This document shows, piece after piece, positions 8,712 to 17,442 of a stretch of DNA of 64,000 nucleotides. Under the pieces are notes generated by a model. The model saw only the letters and a program-made list of their open reading frames with translations. It had not been told where the DNA came from and ran no database searches. The DNA is taken from positions 124,001-188,000 of the forward strand of contig CAWFYE010000009.1 in NCBI GenBank assembly GCA_963819975.1, written 5' to 3'. Origin of the DNA: Palsa-1392 sp963819975. GTDB taxonomy: Bacteria; Verrucomicrobiota; Verrucomicrobiia; Chthoniobacterales; UBA10450. How positions within the stretch are numbered: the first letter of the stretch is position 1; each line of letters begins with the position of its first letter. Both the position numbers and the translations under genes were made by a program.

Positions 8712-10084
8712 ATGCTCCTCCTGTTCGACACCATCCGCCCACGCGGAAACGGCGGAAGGTTTACTGCTAACGGCGCGAACATTGACGGCGCCTTCTCCGG
8801 AACTCACTTTGCGGTCTTGCGCTCCTTCGATTCGTTAGGCAACGATCGCCTTTTTTTCCACAATCCTCGGACCGTCCAGCCGGAAACAGCCGCGCTCCCG
8901 GCACCCTTCGGCCGGACTATCATGTGGAGTCATCTCTCTGAGATCCTTCGCTTTGGCGAGAAGGAACTCGTGTCGTTAGGCGGGGAAGAACGCCTCGGCG
9001 GGCAACTCGATCTCGATGGCGCCGATTATTTGAGAGTTCGCCTCGAGCAGGGCCTGCCCGTCTGGTTCTACGAAGTGCGAGGCCTGACGATTGAGAAACG
9101 AATCATGATGCCGCATAAGCAACTTTCGCCCATTATGTGCGGGACGGTCTCATCCCGAACATGTTTCCCGACGGGGAAAGTGCCTGCCTTTATCACACGG
9201 CCGACGCGACCCTCTGGTTTTTCCACGTCCTGGGCCGATACCTGGCGGCGACGAACGATCGCACCACGCTCAAGCTTCTCCTCCCGACGCTAGGCGAGAT
9301 CATCGATCGCCATCTGGCCGGGGCGGATTTCAACATCCGCGTCGATCCTGAGGATGGCCTGCTTTGCCAAGGGGTCGAAGGTTATCAACTTACCTGGATG
9401 GATGCGAAGATGGACGACTGGGTCGTGACTCCGCGGCGCGGAAAAGCGGTCGAGATCAACGCGCTCTGGTTCAATGGGCTCGAGCTTTTTGCCGGCTGGT
9501 TGCGGACGAGTGGCCGGGAAGAAGCCGCAAATCGCTATGCCCGTCATGCCCGCCGCGCCCAGCGCTCGTTCAACGAGCGTTTTTGGTACGCGGAAGGCGG
9601 TTACCTTTACGATGTGATCGACGGACTCGATACGCCTGACGACACCTCGATTCGACCGAACCAGATCTTCGCTCTTTCCCTCGATCACCCCGTTCTGCAA
9701 CCGGACCGCTGGGCGTCCGTCCTCGCGGTTGTGGAAGAAGAACTGCTCACGCCGTTCGGGTTGCGCTCCCTTTCTCCGCGCAATCCCGAGTACAATAAAA
9801 ATTATCACGGCGATCTCAGGACCCGCGATGCCGCCTATCATCAGGGCACGGTCTGGGCCTGGCTGATTGGCCCGTTTATCGACGCCTGGCTGAAGCTTCA
9901 TCCACACGAACTGGAAAAAGCGCGCGGTTTTCTCGCCGCTTTTCCCGAACACCTGAATGAGTCCGGGCTCGGCACCATCAGTGAGGTGTTCGACGCCGAG
10001 GCGCCGCATCCGCCGCGCGCTTGCGTCGCGCAGGCCTGGAGCGTGGCGGAAGTATTGCGCAGCTGGGTGAAGACGGAATCATAG
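8712..10084 (+). pseudogene. Glycogen debranching enzyme (amylo-alpha-1,6-glucosidase), internally deleted and frameshifted
   Basis: The 5' part contains a piece of the GDE N-terminal domain (PAPFGRTIMWSHLSEIL, then LPVWFYEVRGLTIEKRI). The 3' part, in another frame, is a good GDE catalytic C-terminus: HYVRDGLIPNMFPDGES, WVVTPRRGKAVEINALW, YHGDLRTRDAAYHQGTVWAW. The frames meet near 9118-9135. Family members are about 650-720 residues; only about 455 codons remain. The central stretch with the W-x-D-W-G-R-D-T type block cannot be found, and the N-terminal arginine-rich R-x-Y-H-G-L-L block is also absent. So deletion plus frameshift, not a single indel. Residues before PAPFGRT match nothing I recognise. 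Glycogen or alpha-glucan debranching would have been its role. Confidence 0.65.
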
Positions 10085-10180
10085 GTTCTGCGGAGCGAAT
10101 ACATGACAGCCCGTACGTTTCGCCGAAGCCCGAAGCGCCTACATTGACTTGCTCCCTCCGCGCGATAGCCTTTCTGAGTA

Positions 10181-10516
10181 ATGATAAATGTCACCGACAA
10201 CGCCGTGAATCACCTCCGCGCGCTCCTCGCCGAGCAGCCCGAGCCGGCCGGGAAGGGCCTCCGGGTGCAGGTGGCGAAAGGCGGTTGCTCCGGCCTGCAA
10301 TATGAGATGTCGCTCGACCGTCGCCAGGAGGGCGACGCAATCGTGGAGCGCGATGAAATGCAATTTCTGATCGACCCCGAAAGCGCTGATTTTCTGCGCG
10401 ACGCCACCCTCGATTTCGAGGACGGGCTAACTGGCGCCGGTTTTCGTATCGTCAATCCCAATGCCGCTCGGACCTGCGGCTGCGGCACTTCCTTCGAACC
10501 GGCCCCTCCGGCCTAG
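10181..10516 (+). CDS. HesB/IscA family iron-sulfur cluster assembly protein
   Basis: A-type Fe-S carrier of 111 residues, normal family length. The three conserved cysteines are in GGCSGLQYEM (Cys about 36) and TCGCGTSF (about 98-102). It would accept nascent clusters from a scaffold and deliver them to apo-proteins in the cytoplasm. No other isc or suf gene is in the window, so the name iscA, erpA or sufA cannot be chosen. The next gene begins 37 bases after its stop. Confidence 0.92.
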   Translation: MINVTDNAVNHLRALLAEQPEPAGKGLRVQVAKGGCSGLQYEMSLDRRQEGDAIVERDEMQFLIDPESADFLRDATLDFEDGLTGAGFRIVNPNAARTCGCGTSFEPAPPA

Positions 10517-10553
10517 CAAACCGATTTCGCGGACGACGATCGCCGTCCCTGAC

Positions 10554-12056
10554 ATGGAACCGGACCTTTTTCGATTCGACGATCACCGCGGGTTTGAGCG
10601 CAAGCGGACCAATTTTTTCGCCTGGACGGTTGTCATCCTTCTCCTCACCGGCGTCGCGCTTGCCGCCTGGCTCGGTAGCTTTTACGTCATCGGCCAGCCG
10701 GAGCGCCCCGAGAGTTATCGGCTTCTGCAGAAGCTGCACAAGATTGAGGCCCCAAAACGCTTTGCTCTGACCGCGGCACCAGCCGGTGAGTTCCTCAGCC
10801 CGACGAAACTCTACAAGCGGTATCAATCGATGGGCCCGGCCGAGCTGGCGCGGAAAGACGCGGAGTTGACTCGGAATTTTATCCGTAACTTTGAGCAGGT
10901 CCACGGTCTCGTGACCTATGTCGTCGGGCGCTTCAACATCATGGGCGCGCGCGAACTGACGCCGGATGACGTCTTCACTTCCGGCGTGGTGGCTTTGGCC
11001 CGTGCGGTCGAGCAACCGGAGCTAATCATGGAGCACGTTTTCACCACGGCTAACGAACATGATGCCAAACTCCTCCAGGAGCGCCTCGTCATGGGAATGG
11101 ATGTCAATCTGGAGCGGACCCACGATCTCTCGGCGGTCATTCACGTCGAGCGCCTGCCCGACGGCCGCATCCAGATCACGGTCGTGCCGCTTCTTTATGG
11201 AAGTTATGCCGTGACCCGCGGAACCGGCACTTTCAGTCTCGAGCCGCCGGCCGATCTCAATCTCGCTGCTGGCTGGCCCATCTTCAAATCCGACAACCGA
11301 CGAACGGTGGAAACTCGCTACGATAGTTATCGATCGCATCTCGCCCCCGCAACCAGCGCTCTGCCGATCGTCGGGCTACCCCCGGCCAAGACCGCTCCGC
11401 CGCCAGAAGATGCACTCGTTAGGGTTGAGCCAGCCGTGCCGCTGGATGACGATCCGGGCGCAATACCCATTCGCCCCGGACGGAAAGGAACCGCGCCGAA
11501 CGCCGGTGAGAAGATCGCCGTCGCCCGCGTGGCGGCCACTCCGCTGAAAGCGCCGCGGGCCCTACCGGTGACCGCCTCCGATCTTCGACCCAACGAATCA
11601 CCCGCGGTCGCGATGGCTTCGGCTTCGCCCGAACCGAGGGTTATGCGCGCCTTGCCCGTATCCGATTCCTCCCCCGCCGTCGCGCTCACATCGACGACAG
11701 GCGCGACCTGGAAAACCTTTGCTCCTGGAGAAGCGCCAGCCGGCCGGATGCTCGACACCACCGGGCTTCGCGAAGTGGCCAGCAACGGCCTGCGCGGCGA
11801 ACGCGCATATTTGAAAGGGCAATTCGTGGTTAATTTCGCCGACGCCAACCGCGCGGTGCTTCGCCCGACAAACGGCCCGGCCGGCGGACCGGCGCGCAAC
11901 CTGCGCGTTATTGTCGACTACCCGGCCGGGGCGCCGCTCCCCGATCCCGGTTCCACCGTTAGCCGCGACGACAGTCGGCCTTACGAGATCACCGAAGTGC
12001 GTCGCCAATCCGACGGTCAACTCAACGTCTTTGTCCGCGAAATCATCAAGCCATAG
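10554..12056 (+). CDS. Single-pass membrane protein of unknown function
   Basis: A 500-residue protein from the ATG at 10554. The cytoplasmic start MEPDLFRFDDHRGFERKRTN is followed by one transmembrane helix (about residues 22-44: FFAWTVVILLLTGVALAAW). A folded region to about 290 follows, with an acidic and basic mix and no domain I recognise. Then comes a low-complexity Pro/Ala/Ser linker (about 300-400), and a C-terminal segment rich in beta-strand-like residues. This looks like an envelope protein anchored at the inner membrane. An in-frame upstream start at 10461 would overlap iscA-like coding and is less likely. TCGTTAGGG occurs at 11416. Confidence 0.7.
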   Translation: MEPDLFRFDDHRGFERKRTNFFAWTVVILLLTGVALAAWLGSFYVIGQPERPESYRLLQKLHKIEAPKRFALTAAPAGEFLSPTKLYKRYQSMGPAELARKDAELTRNFIRNFEQVHGLVTYVVGRFNIMGARELTPDDVFTSGVVALARAVEQPELIMEHVFTTANEHDAKLLQERLVMGMDVNLERTHDLSAVIHVERLPDGRIQITVVPLLYGSYAVTRGTGTFSLEPPADLNLAAGWPIFKSDNRRTVETRYDSYRSHLAPATSALPIVGLPPAKTAPPPEDALVRVEPAVPLDDDPGAIPIRPGRKGTAPNAGEKIAVARVAATPLKAPRALPVTASDLRPNESPAVAMASASPEPRVMRALPVSDSSPAVALTSTTGATWKTFAPGEAPAGRMLDTTGLREVASNGLRGERAYLKGQFVVNFADANRAVLRPTNGPAGGPARNLRVIVDYPAGAPLPDPGSTVSRDDSRPYEITEVRRQSDGQLNVFVREIIKP

Positions 12057-12097
12057 CCCGGTGATTGCAGCGCAGGCTCGAGTCGGTAGGGCGAATC

Positions 12098-13804
12098 CTA
12101 TGGCACAACAGTAAGCGTGAGATCGTTCCCGTCGCCACCGCTGTAGCTAGCCTGGAGGTTATTACTACCCACTGTAACAATCGCACCGTCTGCCAGATTG
12201 CTAAAAGTCCCACTGATCGGCGTGGCCGCCGTATTGTTGATCAGCGTAAAGACAGTGCCGACCTGTAAAGCGCCATGGACCTGCGGAAGAAGCGTAAATG
12301 TTGCCCCGCTCACAATAGTTACACCGCCGGCATTCACGCGGTCAGACTGAGCGCGGCGTCCCTTGGCGCGCACGGACCAGTTATAGCCCCCTGTAGCTTT
12401 AAAGGTAAGTAACCCTTGGATTGTCAGTGTGGCCGGCGTCTGCGTCCCGGACGCCGGCGCAAGATGCGGACGATCGGGCGTGTCGGTGCCGACCGTGACC
12501 GCACCGGCAATCGTGCCCTTGCCGCCCAGGAAGCCGGCATTTACCTGAACCGGGCCCGCGCCCGTGCCCGAACCACTGGTGTTACTCACCGTCAAAGTGC
12601 CGCCATTGACCGACGTATCGCCGGTATAGGTGTTGGCATGAGTGATCACGAGTGTCCCCAGTCCTACCTTGGCAAACGCTCCGCCAGTTCCACCGCCGAT
12701 CCCGCCGTCCTGGATCAACCCGGTATAAGTCGTGTCGGCCCGGTTCCTTCCGACAGTCAGTCGGCGGCTTCCGAGAAAGACCGGTCCATTGCCCTCGAGC
12801 GAGCCGAGCGTCATCCCGGAGGAATCGTGCGCGCTGATATCGAGCAAGCCGCCCAACAATTTCACGCTCGCCGAATCTCCCGTCGCCGATTCGCTAAAGA
12901 AGATCGCCCCGGGCAATCCGACTCCACTGTTGGCAATGATAGTCGCATTCGCAGCTTTCGCGCTGTTGTTAAACGCTGTTTGACTGCCATTCGCACCGCT
13001 AGCCGTCCCCGCATTGTTGGTTATCATGGCACTTGCCGCCGTCGCGCTGTTGATAAATACGATCTGCGCTCCGTAGGCGCCATCGATCGTCCCACCCTGG
13101 CCATCGATCGTCGCGCTAGCCGCCGTCGAGGTGCCACTGAAAAAGAGATAGGGAGGGCTGCCGAAATCCAACCCAGCCGCGCCGCCGACGACTGTGATAT
13201 TGGCATTCTCTGCCGTGCTCGAATCGCCGAAGGAGAGCACACCGCCAAACCCATCGCCATCCTCACCGCCCGGATCGGAACCGCCGGGGTTCACGAACAT
13301 GGTAGCACCGCCAGCCGAGGAGGTGTTGTTAAAGAAAAGCTCCGCTTGGTCGTAGGCACCGAAGGCACTTCCGCTTACCGTCCATTGGGTGAGGCTCCCC
13401 GCCGTGGCACCATTGAAAAATGAGACGACGGTGTTAACCGGCTCCCTAAATTGAGCCGAAGCCGGGACGATGAAGTTTTGCAATACGCCAGAAGCATTTG
13501 CCACCCCCGCGCCGTTTACCTCAAAGGGGATCGAGGGATAATAGGTAATGGTAAACGCACTCGCGCCGGAAATGAACTGGTAGGCGCCGACGCTGCTAAA
13601 TCCGAGGCCTTCGCTTATGCCGGTAATGCTGGAGGCGCCGAAGGTGGCCGTGTCGGAGCCCTGGGGCACGGTGGCCGGGGTCCAGTTATTCGGATTACTC
13701 CAGGACCCGTCGACCGGAGAGGCCTTCCAGGTTGCGCTGCCCGCCTTGGCGGTTATGGGCGACGTCATGAGCAAAGCTATGAGAGTAAGATGCAATGTTC
13801 GCAT
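12098..13804 (-). CDS. Autotransporter-associated beta-strand repeat protein
   Basis: A 568-residue secreted protein. The signal peptide is MRTLHLTLIALLMTSPITAKA. The mature part begins with TWKASPVDGSWSNPNNWTPA, typical of verrucomicrobial surface beta-helix proteins. A Gly/Ala/Ser/Asn-rich middle holds imperfect repeats of about 25-40 residues ending in ..SAT.., and a PATB-type repeat, LGTLVITHANTYTGDTSVNGG, near residue 390. The C-terminus DGNDLTLTVVP is the standard ending of this family. There is no autotransporter barrel, so it is not a classical type V protein. The ligand is unknown. The preceding 13805-14028 gap holds no gene I can support. Confidence 0.85.
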   Translation of the reverse strand: MRTLHLTLIALLMTSPITAKAGSATWKASPVDGSWSNPNNWTPATVPQGSDTATFGASSITGISEGLGFSSVGAYQFISGASAFTITYYPSIPFEVNGAGVANASGVLQNFIVPASAQFREPVNTVVSFFNGATAGSLTQWTVSGSAFGAYDQAELFFNNTSSAGGATMFVNPGGSDPGGEDGDGFGGVLSFGDSSTAENANITVVGGAAGLDFGSPPYLFFSGTSTAASATIDGQGGTIDGAYGAQIVFINSATAASAMITNNAGTASGANGSQTAFNNSAKAANATIIANSGVGLPGAIFFSESATGDSASVKLLGGLLDISAHDSSGMTLGSLEGNGPVFLGSRRLTVGRNRADTTYTGLIQDGGIGGGTGGAFAKVGLGTLVITHANTYTGDTSVNGGTLTVSNTSGSGTGAGPVQVNAGFLGGKGTIAGAVTVGTDTPDRPHLAPASGTQTPATLTIQGLLTFKATGGYNWSVRAKGRRAQSDRVNAGGVTIVSGATFTLLPQVHGALQVGTVFTLINNTAATPISGTFSNLADGAIVTVGSNNLQASYSGGDGNDLTLTVVP

Positions 13805-14028
13805 TAGATAGGTAAGCCTTTTGCACCTGAAATAGGCGCCGTTCAGTTCTACCTGATGGCCAGCCTTCTTTGCAAGCCAAATCTCGTCCCCGCGTTGACA
13901 AAACACCACTAGATCGATCTCCAATCGAGGCCCGACTACCGGCCCACGGCAGGCTACAATACCTCGCCTAGCCCAACTCCGATGAGATCGGCCTTCCCAC
14001 GCACGATTATCGCACGCCTCGCGCTGGC

Positions 14029-14736
14029 TCAGCGCAGAATCACGACGCCGTCGCGGATCTCTGCCGTACTCACGTTATATGGTGCGGCGGCGTCCAGCGC
14101 GATTCCGAGAATCGATTGGCCGCGATACGTCATCGAGAGAACGCCAGTCGGCACGGGGAAGCCGTTCGCCTCGATTTTCGAGACCTGTAGCTGACTGATC
14201 GGGGTCGGCCCGTCGGTCGTGATGGTGAAACTGCCGTTTAAGTAGCCCTTCGGGAATCCGGGCACTTTATCGGACGAGATACTCATCTGCACCTGGGCCG
14301 TATTCCCGCTGATCGAGACGTAGGCGTGGCCGCGTGACTTCGGGTTGGCGGAAATCAAACCGTTGATCTCGGATCCCGACAAGGTGAGCTGACGCCCCGG
14401 CTCGGGCGTAGGCGCAGCCGGCTCCGGGGTGGCCTCAGCAGTGCCGTCGGGAGTGCCTGCCGGAGTCGGCGTGTAGGAAGGCGTGGTTGGCGCCGCTTCA
14501 AACTGGTCGACGCGCTGCTGAATCTCGGAAAGCTGGGGAGGCGGGAGTTCTTCGATCGGCAGCTTGGTCGGCTTCGATCCGCCGGAGTAGAAAAGATAGC
14601 TACCGAGCCCGATGACGACCACGGTGAGGACGGCAAAGGCGACGAGAAAGAGGCAGCCTTTGGCGGTGCAACCGATGCCGCCCTTCTTCGGCGGCGGAGG
14701 TTCGATCCAGTTTGGATTAGTAGAATCAATCGCCAT
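14029..14736 (-). CDS. Membrane-anchored hypothetical protein with Pro/Thr linker
   Basis: A 235-residue protein with a proline-rich start (NWIEPPPPKKGG), one membrane helix at about 26-50 (CLFLVAFAVLTVVVIGLGSY), a Pro/Thr/Glu linker at about 85-115, and a C-terminal globular domain (QLTLSGSEINGLI... to VVILR). The domain resembles small lipid- or polymer-binding envelope domains that begin with L-T-x-x-E-I-N-x-L-I, but I assign no function. It starts 3 bases after the HIT gene stop with AAGAG just before the ATG, so it is the last gene of the operon. Confidence 0.72.
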   Translation of the reverse strand: MAIDSTNPNWIEPPPPKKGGIGCTAKGCLFLVAFAVLTVVVIGLGSYLFYSGGSKPTKLPIEELPPPQLSEIQQRVDQFEAAPTTPSYTPTPAGTPDGTAEATPEPAAPTPEPGRQLTLSGSEINGLISANPKSRGHAYVSISGNTAQVQMSISSDKVPGFPKGYLNGSFTITTDGPTPISQLQVSKIEANGFPVPTGVLSMTYRGQSILGIALDAAAPYNVSTAEIRDGVVILR

Positions 14737-14739
14737 CTC

Positions 14740-15321
14740 TTAAGTCGTCAGGTGATTTTGCGCGTCGATCAACTTCTCGTAAAGCGTCGCCAAGCCCTCG
14801 GAGAGGAGTCGGGTCCGGCCCAGTACCGGCATGAAGTTCGTGTCTCCTGCCCAGCGCGGCACGATGTGCAGGTGGAGATGATCCGGCACCCCCGCCCCTG
14901 CCGGAGTTCCGAGGTTGAGGCCGAGATTAAATCCCTGCGCTTTCATCGTCGCGCGCAGCAAACGCTGGGCATGGACCGCCAGAGCCCAGAACTCGAGGAT
15001 CTCGTTTTCACCTAGCGACGCCAACTCTGCCGTCTTCCGGTAGGGCACAACCATGAGATGGCCGACCGAATAAGGGTAGCGGTTCATCATCAGAAACATG
15101 TTCTTGCGGCGCGTCACGACGAGATGGGCAGCATCGTCGCTCGCCTGGGCAGCTTCGCTGAGGAAATTGGGATTACGATTCTCGAGCTCGAAGTACTCGA
15201 CCCGCCAGGGGCACCAGAGGGCTTCGATCTCGGCTTTGGGATACTCCATCGGTTCGTTAGGCAAAAATATCTCGGGGAGCGTATCGGCTGCGGCCCCGAT
15301 GTCGAGCGCAGGTTTTTCCAT
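14740..15321 (-). CDS. HIT family protein (Ap4A phosphorylase/hydrolase type)
   Basis: Histidine-triad nucleotide-binding protein of 193 residues. The triad HLHLHIVPRW is at about 148-157, preceded by the conserved MMNRYPYSVGHLMVVPYRK. N-terminal WCPWRVEYFE is typical of the longer HIT proteins that cleave Ap4A or transfer nucleotidyl groups. It acts in the cytoplasm. It is the fourth gene of the creD-kynB-GT39-HIT operon, with 16 bases between it and the GT39 gene. TCGTTAGGC lies antisense at 15254, where the protein reads LPNEP. Confidence 0.88.
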   Translation of the reverse strand: MEKPALDIGAAADTLPEIFLPNEPMEYPKAEIEALWCPWRVEYFELENRNPNFLSEAAQASDDAAHLVVTRRKNMFLMMNRYPYSVGHLMVVPYRKTAELASLGENEILEFWALAVHAQRLLRATMKAQGFNLGLNLGTPAGAGVPDHLHLHIVPRWAGDTNFMPVLGRTRLLSEGLATLYEKLIDAQNHLTT

Positions 15322-15337
15322 ACTCGATTACGAACCG

Positions 15338-16798
15338 CTATCTTGCTGTCGTAGCGCGCACGAAAAGCGAATAGAGCGGCCGATCCTGCGCTTTCTCCGA
15401 GACGAGCTGCAGCTTCGCTCCGGGGAGCAACGCGGGCCACTCCCGCGCGGGCTGGTCCCGCACCACGAGGGCATCAAGCTGGCCGGCTTTCCACCGCGCT
15501 ATGGCGTCGTCGAGTTCGAGAAAATGGTCGCGCCGCAGATAAAGCAGCATCCCCTCCTCGCGCCCGCCGACCACGGCATAACGCCAGTTCTTATCGCCCG
15601 CTTCCACTCGCACCTGCCGCGCAAACTTTACCAGCGCGTCGCTCCGCTCATGCTCCGCCGAACCGATTTTCCAGGCGGCATAACCGCCGGTGAAAACGAC
15701 AGCGAAAATGAGCCCAACTCCGATCCAGGGCTGGACTTTGGTCCGCCAGCGCTCGTTCTCGAAAGCGCGCGAGACCTGCGCGCCTAGCAAAAGACAGAGC
15801 GGCGGCACGATCGGAAAAATGCGGTCGACCCGCTTCGAGGGAATGATCGACATCAGGAGCAGGCCGCCCACGCTCCAGCAGACGAGCCAGACCGTGTCCG
15901 GCTTCATCTGCAACGAGAGACGTTCCCGCCGCCGCCAGAAGAAGATCGTTAGGCCAATGAGGAGCAGGCTCCAGGGCGCGAATTTGTGCAGCAGGTGCGG
16001 AAAATAGAAGTAGATCGGTTGCGGCTTGTGAATCGTCTCGGTAAAACGCCCGGCAAATTCCCGAATCACAACGCTCTCATAAAAACCTTCCTGCCTAACG
16101 ATCCCGCCAGCTGCCCAGACGAGAAAAATTGCGAGCGACAAAATCCAGGGCCACCAGCCGCTCCAACCGCTCGGTGCTCCACCTTTGCGATGGAGAAACT
16201 GGTAGACGATCAACCCCGGCAGGATGAATGCGTAGATGATGGGGCCCTTGATTAACATCGCGCTGGTGAGGAGGAGAAACGCGATCGTCCGGTCACGCCT
16301 GCTCCACGCTTCTGCTCGCCGGATTTTCCGCCAAATCTGCACGCCGATCAGAAACGTGACGAGAGCCAGTGGCATATCTGTCCGCACGAGGGTGGCGAGA
16401 CGCGGCGAGAGCAGATTCAGCCCGAGTGCGCTGACTGCGATCAAGCCTCCAACGACGCTGTAAGCCGCGGTCGCTTCCGTCGCCATCAACCAAAGCAGTG
16501 CAAGCGCGGCGGCGAAGGACGGAATGCGCCAGGCCCCTTCCCACCAGCGGGTGATTTCGAAAAGCGCAGCAGAAACCCAGCCCACGAGAGGCGGCTTCGT
16601 CGCCACGCTCTCGTTAGGCGTGTGCTGATAGAGCCAGTGACCCTGCCCCACCATCTCGAAGGAAGTGTAGGCCTGCTTCGCCTGATCGTAATCGTCCAGC
16701 GTCCAAGGCAGGTTGGTGATCGCAAAAAAGACTACGATCAAACCCAGCACCACCGACGTCGTCGCGGGCCGCTCGAGCCAATTCGCCGCCACGCTCAC
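15338..16798 (-). CDS. Glycosyltransferase family 39/ArnT-like membrane protein
   Basis: Integral membrane GT-C type transferase of about 486 residues with some ten hydrophobic helices. The first periplasmic loop carries TLDDYDQAKQAYTSF, the D-D-x-D/E metal and catalytic region of GT39/ArnT enzymes, then ATKPPLVGW. It would move a sugar from a polyprenyl-phosphate donor to a lipid or protein acceptor in the periplasm. The start is taken as the GTG whose last two bases begin the kynB stop (GTGA overlap), implying coupling; TTG at 16808-16810 is an alternative. Three copies of TCGTTAGGC in either orientation lie in this gene (15946, 16093, 16611), the densest cluster seen. Confidence 0.82.
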   Translation of the reverse strand: MSVAANWLERPATTSVVLGLIVVFFAITNLPWTLDDYDQAKQAYTSFEMVGQGHWLYQHTPNESVATKPPLVGWVSAALFEITRWWEGAWRIPSFAAALALLWLMATEATAAYSVVGGLIAVSALGLNLLSPRLATLVRTDMPLALVTFLIGVQIWRKIRRAEAWSRRDRTIAFLLLTSAMLIKGPIIYAFILPGLIVYQFLHRKGGAPSGWSGWWPWILSLAIFLVWAAGGIVRQEGFYESVVIREFAGRFTETIHKPQPIYFYFPHLLHKFAPWSLLLIGLTIFFWRRRERLSLQMKPDTVWLVCWSVGGLLLMSIIPSKRVDRIFPIVPPLCLLLGAQVSRAFENERWRTKVQPWIGVGLIFAVVFTGGYAAWKIGSAEHERSDALVKFARQVRVEAGDKNWRYAVVGGREEGMLLYLRRDHFLELDDAIARWKAGQLDALVVRDQPAREWPALLPGAKLQLVSEKAQDRPLYSLFVRATTAR

Positions 16799-17427
16799 GC
16801 TTCGCGCCAAAGGACGGCGCGGACCGGCGCCCCGTCGCCGCCGGCAATTTTCAAGGGCAAAGCGGCCAACGTATAGACGCCCGCTTCCGCCTCGCTCAAG
16901 TCGAGGCCTTCGACGATCGCGATATCAGCTGCGGACAGAGCATGATGATTCCTTAGCTGCTTCGAATCAATCGCATCGACCGAAGGCAGATCGAGCCCGA
17001 GCAACTTCACCCCCCTGCTCTGCATCCATTCCGCCACCCCGTCTGCCAAGACCGGAATCGCTTCCGGAAATTTCGTTGAATCCGGCCAAACTCCGGTCTT
17101 GATCAACAATCGCGGCGCCGTCGCGCCCAACTCGAGGTCGGCCACCGTGATTTCGCCTAATGACTCGGCAAATTTCGCGCTTAGATCCACGACCGCGGCG
17201 AGCCCTACATATCGCTCCGGTTCGAATCGGTCGATCGTTAGACCGGCATCCTCGAAATGATAAAAGGCGTCGGCATGCGTCCCGGAGTGTACGCTCGTCG
17301 TCATCCGACCAAGATTAACTGACGCCCCTTCCGCAAGCCGGGCGACCAGCCGATAATCGACGCTCGTGTCGCCCGGCCAAGGCGCGAGGTCGGCCTGGAG
17401 CGGGCGCGTGATATCGAGGAATTTCAT
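16795..17427 (-). CDS. kynB: Kynurenine formamidase (cyclase family)
   Basis: Hydrolyses N-formylkynurenine to kynurenine and formate in tryptophan breakdown. The 210-residue length is normal for KynB. Diagnostic blocks: DITRPLQADLAPWPGD at the N-terminus, the metal motif TSVHSGTHADAFYHF (H-x-G-T-H-x-D), and LGLDLPSVDAIDSKQLRNHH, the S-V-D-x-D-S-K signature that separates KynB from other cyclase-family proteins. It sits 15 bases after creD and overlaps the GT39 start. HAAO and ACMSD are encoded 3-5 kb away on the other strand. That supports the kynurenine role, though KynA and KynU are not in view. Confidence 0.85.
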   Translation of the reverse strand: MKFLDITRPLQADLAPWPGDTSVDYRLVARLAEGASVNLGRMTTSVHSGTHADAFYHFEDAGLTIDRFEPERYVGLAAVVDLSAKFAESLGEITVADLELGATAPRLLIKTGVWPDSTKFPEAIPVLADGVAEWMQSRGVKLLGLDLPSVDAIDSKQLRNHHALSAADIAIVEGLDLSEAEAGVYTLAALPLKIAGGDGAPVRAVLWREA

Positions 17428-17442
17428 CGCCGATCCGTCGTG

